Source of the DNA: Cupriavidus respiraculi
Lineage (GTDB): Bacteria > Pseudomonadota > Gammaproteobacteria > Burkholderiales > Burkholderiaceae
Direction of reading: 5' to 3'
Length of the DNA stretch: 64,000 nt
NCBI RefSeq assembly: GCF_914271545.1
Contig: NZ_CAJZAH010000001.1
Location: 620,001-684,000 of the forward strand
Shown one piece after another: positions 60,951 to 64,000 of the stretch (positions within the stretch are counted from its first letter, which is position 1; each line of letters starts with the position of its first letter). Made by a program: the position numbers and the translations under genes. The notes below the pieces were generated by a model. It was not told where the DNA came from. It did no database searches and saw only the letters and a program-made list of their open reading frames with translations.

Positions 60951-63290
60951 TCACCGGTGAACGGACTCCAGGTATTCCAGTATCGCCTGGGGATCGGTCG
61001 GCTTGACGAAGTGCCGGTCGAAGCCGGCGGCGGCCGTGCGTGCCTTGTCGGCCTGCGAACCGTATCCGCTGACCGCCGCGATGCGGATGGACTGGCCCCA
61101 ATCGCGCGTGCGGATCGCCTCGCACACCGCGTAGCCGGTCATGGTCGGCATGCCCAGATCCAGCAGTATCACGTGGGGCCGATGGCGCTCCGCCAGCGCC
61201 AGCGCATCTGCGCCATCATGCGCGAGCAACACGTGATGGCTGTCCAGGCGCAACAACGCCGCCATCGATTCCGCCGCGTCGATATTGTCGTCGGCGAGCA
61301 GAATGCGCAGCGGCACCACGGTCTGATATTGATCGCCGGGCGGCGGGAGCGCGGCATCCGCGCCGGCCGCGTCATCCAGCGGCGTGCTTTCGGCCTGGCC
61401 AGCGGCCGGCAGCACCACGGTGAACTCGCTGCCCTTGCCGGGGCCGGCGCTGACCACTCCGATGGTGCCGTGGTGCAGCTCGACCAGGCGGCGCGCCAGC
61501 GCGAGCCCGATGCCAAGCCCGCCGCGCGCGTTGTCCGGCGAGCTGTCGGCCTGGTAGTACAGCTCGAACACGCGACCGATATGCTCGGCGGCGATGCCTT
61601 CGCCGGTATCGCTCACGGACACGGCAATGCGGCGATCGGGGCGCTGCCGCAGCTCCATGCGGATGTCGCCACCCGGGTACGAATATCTGGCCGCGTTCGC
61701 GAGCAGATTGGAGAAGACTTGCGACAGCCGCACGCCGTCGCCAATCACGTCCACGCGCGTGGCGGGCATCGACACGTGCAGGTCGACCCGGCGGGCCTCC
61801 ATCGCCGGCCGGGTCGTCTCCACCGCGTGCTGCAGGATCGGCACGAGGTCTACGCGGCGCAGTTCCAGTTCGAGCCGGTCGCGGCTGATCCGGCTCACAT
61901 CCATCAGGTCGTCGATCAGCCGCGAGAAATGCCCGAGGTTGCGCGCGATGACGCCGCCCGCCTGCCGCACCGCCTGCGCGTCGCCCGACTGCTGCTCCAG
62001 GATGCGCGTGGCGTTGCGGATGGGCGCCAGCGGATTGCGCAGTTCGTGCGAGAGCTGCGCAATGAAATGATCCTTGCGCCGGTCCGCATCGCGCAGGGCC
62101 TGCTCGTTGATGCGCTGGGTCACCAGGTCGGCCGCCTGGCGCACCAGGATGTCGAAGAGCCGCAGCTCGCGCTCGGTGGGCGCATGCACGGCGGACCAAT
62201 GGGTGGAGATCATGCCGATGATGCCGCCGTCGCGCGATTGCAGCGGCGTGGTCTGCACGGCGTGGATGCCCAGGTGCAGATAGGTCTGCAGGTCTTCCGT
62301 GCCCGCCATGTCGGGGCAGGCTTCGACATCGGGCACGCAGACCCGCACGCCATCGCGCAGTGCGGCACCGCAGGTGCTCTGGGAATCGATGTCGACCCAT
62401 TTCCAGAATGCGCTCGCGGTCTCGTCGAAACCGTGGCTGGCGAGCAGCTCCAGCGAGCCGGGACCTTCGTCCCTCGGATGCAGCAACTGGATGCTGGCGA
62501 ACTGCGACCGCATGATGGTGACCGCGGCATGGAGGATTTCCGCGAACAGGTCCTCGGCGCGTTCGGTATGGGCCAGCCGCATGCTGATGTCGTGCAGCAG
62601 CCGGGTGTCGGCAAGCTCCTCCGCCATTTCCTGGCGCGCCGCGCGCAGTTCCGCGGTGGAACGCTCCCGCTCGATGAGGATGCTGATCAGGTGGGCGCCG
62701 TAGTCGGCCATCTGCAGCGCCGCGCCGTCGGGCTCGCGCGGCGCGGCGAACGCCACGAACAGCGCGCCGATGGGACGGGCCTGGCGGTCGAATACCGGCG
62801 TGGAGAACCAGGCGAGCACGCCGGCCTCCAGGCAGCCCAGGCGCCACGGATCGGGCCAGCGGCCATCGGCGGAGACATCGGCGCAGATGACGCGCTGGCT
62901 GGCGCACGCGGCGAACGACGATGCCGAGTGTTCATCGGTCTGCGCCCATGCGTGCGTCAGTGACGCGACGAAAGGCAGCGCAACGGCGCGTTCTTCCGCA
63001 TGGTCGAGCAGCCCGGCCCACTGCGGGGCGAAAGCCACCGCGGCCCGCGCATCGAGCGCCATGCCGAAACTTGCCTTGAGGGCGTCGAGGCAGACCGACA
63101 GCGGCTGCCCGGTGGCGATCACCTCGAGCACGCCGGCCGGCATGCCGAAGCCGGCGGTTCCCGTCCGGGCCGCCTGCTCCCCTGCACTGTCGGCGGCGAG
63201 CGTCGAAGCGCTCGTCTCGATATTAATTTGTACCGATTGCGTCACATTGTCGCTTGGAAATACCGTGGCCCAACGGCGTCTCGCGATCAT
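60951..63290 (-). CDS. GAF-GAF histidine kinase with C-terminal receiver
   Basis: The 779-residue soluble hybrid kinase has two GAF-like domains (about residues 65-210 and 225-385), a HisKA domain with FIAQLSHELRNPLAPIRNA (phospho-His), an ATPase domain with VFSNLLANAARYSYPGG, VSDTGEGIAAEHI and GGLGIGLALARRLVEL, and a receiver (about 655-775) with ILLADDNIDAAESM, VILLDLGMPTMTGY and HFVKPTD. No transmembrane helices. The start is uncertain: ATG 63290 is given, a GTG at 63317 and internal starts are possible, and no ribosome site is clear. It is an orphan kinase with no output regulator gene adjacent. Confidence 0.9.
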   Translation of the reverse strand: MIARRRWATVFPSDNVTQSVQINIETSASTLAADSAGEQAARTGTAGFGMPAGVLEVIATGQPLSVCLDALKASFGMALDARAAVAFAPQWAGLLDHAEERAVALPFVASLTHAWAQTDEHSASSFAACASQRVICADVSADGRWPDPWRLGCLEAGVLAWFSTPVFDRQARPIGALFVAFAAPREPDGAALQMADYGAHLISILIERERSTAELRAARQEMAEELADTRLLHDISMRLAHTERAEDLFAEILHAAVTIMRSQFASIQLLHPRDEGPGSLELLASHGFDETASAFWKWVDIDSQSTCGAALRDGVRVCVPDVEACPDMAGTEDLQTYLHLGIHAVQTTPLQSRDGGIIGMISTHWSAVHAPTERELRLFDILVRQAADLVTQRINEQALRDADRRKDHFIAQLSHELRNPLAPIRNATRILEQQSGDAQAVRQAGGVIARNLGHFSRLIDDLMDVSRISRDRLELELRRVDLVPILQHAVETTRPAMEARRVDLHVSMPATRVDVIGDGVRLSQVFSNLLANAARYSYPGGDIRMELRQRPDRRIAVSVSDTGEGIAAEHIGRVFELYYQADSSPDNARGGLGIGLALARRLVELHHGTIGVVSAGPGKGSEFTVVLPAAGQAESTPLDDAAGADAALPPPGDQYQTVVPLRILLADDNIDAAESMAALLRLDSHHVLLAHDGADALALAERHRPHVILLDLGMPTMTGYAVCEAIRTRDWGQSIRIAAVSGYGSQADKARTAAAGFDRHFVKPTDPQAILEYLESVHR

Positions 63291-63368
63291 AAACCAAGCG
63301 CGTCCGGTCCCCGGCACATTGGTGCATGCGCCGCCGCGGCTTTGTGGCCTTAAAGATCACATGGCATG

Positions 63369-64000
63369 TCAGAGCGACCCGGCCGGCCTGGACCCACCGG
63401 AGGCGGACCGGGCGCGTGCCGTCACCAGCCAGCAAGCCCCGGTGAAGCGCACTTCGGAGCCGTGCACATAGGGCGCGAACGCGGTGTGCAAGGTCCGCAC
63501 GATCCGCGCGCGTGTGGGCGCGTCCGCGTTGTCCAATACCAGCCCCACGGGACCGAGCCGCGTGAAATACCCCTCCAGCTCCGCCGCCGGCATCGTGCAG
63601 TCCGCATTCACCGGCTCGATGCCGATGGCGCTCCACCCGCTCGCGGCGAGCACGGACGAGACGCGGTGCGGATCGGCGAAGGCGAACTGCCCCGGGCCGC
63701 CCGGCTGGCGCGCGGGGAGCTGCGGCAGCAGCGGCGCGGCGGCGCGCTCGGCCGTGGTCATGAAGGGGTTCTCGCCGGCATCGCGCCAGACGATCATCCG
63801 CAGTTGCCCGCCGTCGCGGGCGGCGCGCCGCAGATTGGCGAAGGCGGACACCGGGTCGTCGAAGAACATCACGCCGAAGCGCGACACGATCAGGTCGAAA
63901 CTGGCGGCCGCGAAGGCGTGGCGCTGTGCGTCCGCGCAAGCGAACGCCGCGCGTGCCGCGGCCGCTTCGGCGCGCGCGCGGGCCGCCGCAATCATGGGCG
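63369..64000 (-). CDS. SAM-dependent methyltransferase, N-terminus outside the window
   Basis: The frame is open to the window edge, at least 210 residues. SFDLIVSRFGVMFFDDPVSAFANLRRAARDGGQLRMIVWR is the post-motif region of class I (ubiE/COQ5-like) methyltransferases. The first visible codons (PMIAAARARAEA) correspond to the end of motif II, so the GxGxG SAM loop must lie beyond 64000. The C-terminal part is of the type that follows in ArsR-linked or small-molecule methyltransferases. The substrate is unknown. Confidence 0.85.
   Translation of the reverse strand, partial: PMIAAARARAEAAAARAAFACADAQRHAFAAASFDLIVSRFGVMFFDDPVSAFANLRRAARDGGQLRMIVWRDAGENPFMTTAERAAAPLLPQLPARQPGGPGQFAFADPHRVSSVLAASGWSAIGIEPVNADCTMPAAELEGYFTRLGPVGLVLDNADAPTRARIVRTLHTAFAPYVHGSEVRFTGACWLVTARARSASGGSRPAGSL

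Noticed and set aside
1-64000. tRNA, rRNA, CRISPR arrays, insertion sequences, integrase or phage genes
   Set aside because: I looked and saw no cloverleaf, repeat-spacer array, transposase or integrase motif and no base-composition island; genes read as chromosomal accessory metabolism.

Overview
The window is about 64 kb of GC-rich, densely coded bacterial DNA with almost no spacer and no rRNA, tRNA, CRISPR array or insertion sequence that I can see. Five stand-alone periplasmic receptors of the Bug/TctC family, a DUF3734 patatin beside acetoacetate decarboxylase and 3-hydroxybutyrate dehydrogenase, and the overall gene repertoire point to a betaproteobacterium of the Burkholderiales, most likely Cupriavidus or a close relative. 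This is an inference from gene content, not a database result.

Left part (1-21.3 kb). It holds a truncated membrane protein, an orphan Bug receptor, small exported proteins, and a zinc-type export module (DUF2796 protein, MacB/LolD-like ATPase, FtsX permease, DUF3299 protein) behind a promoter with a perfect operator at its start site. Next come MarC, a GlxA-like regulator, a CBS protein, and a ketone-body/PHB cluster (adc, bdh, patatin). A FixJ-like regulator and a sensorless kinase are divergent from each other. A stress cluster follows (two Ohr/OsmC proteins, an NmrA-like reductase, an AhpD-like protein, a cupin, a LysR regulator), in which three promoters carry the same near-palindrome at the same distance from the -10 box.

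Middle part (21.4-37.9 kb). This is a fermentation and low-oxygen survival locus: pyruvate formate-lyase and its activase, an AspT-type exchanger, acetate kinase, phosphotransacetylase, a second FabI, a PhaC-like DUF3141 protein, a patatin fused to an outer-membrane barrel, a glycine-zipper protein, proteins of unknown function and a LuxR-type response regulator. Six promoter regions share a CCAAT-type half or full palindrome placed 33-35 bp from a -10-like hexamer, which suggests one activator for the whole locus. The gene content recalls low-oxygen-activated loci known from Burkholderia.

Right part (37.9-64 kb). A sigma-54 promoter with a 16-bp palindrome lies between a PrpR-like activator and a CoA-transferase/HMG-CoA-lyase/Bug operon. 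A second catabolic operon follows (2-oxoglutarate dioxygenase, isocitrate-lyase-family enzyme, amidohydrolase, two Bug receptors) divergent from a LysR gene. Then comes a nucleobase module (NCS2 permease, TRZ/ATZ-type deaminase, TauE exporter) with a LacI-type operator and a LacI regulator, and a three-subunit molybdenum hydroxylase of the PaoABC type without a Tat signal. A GAF/kinase/receiver hybrid and a truncated methyltransferase end the window.
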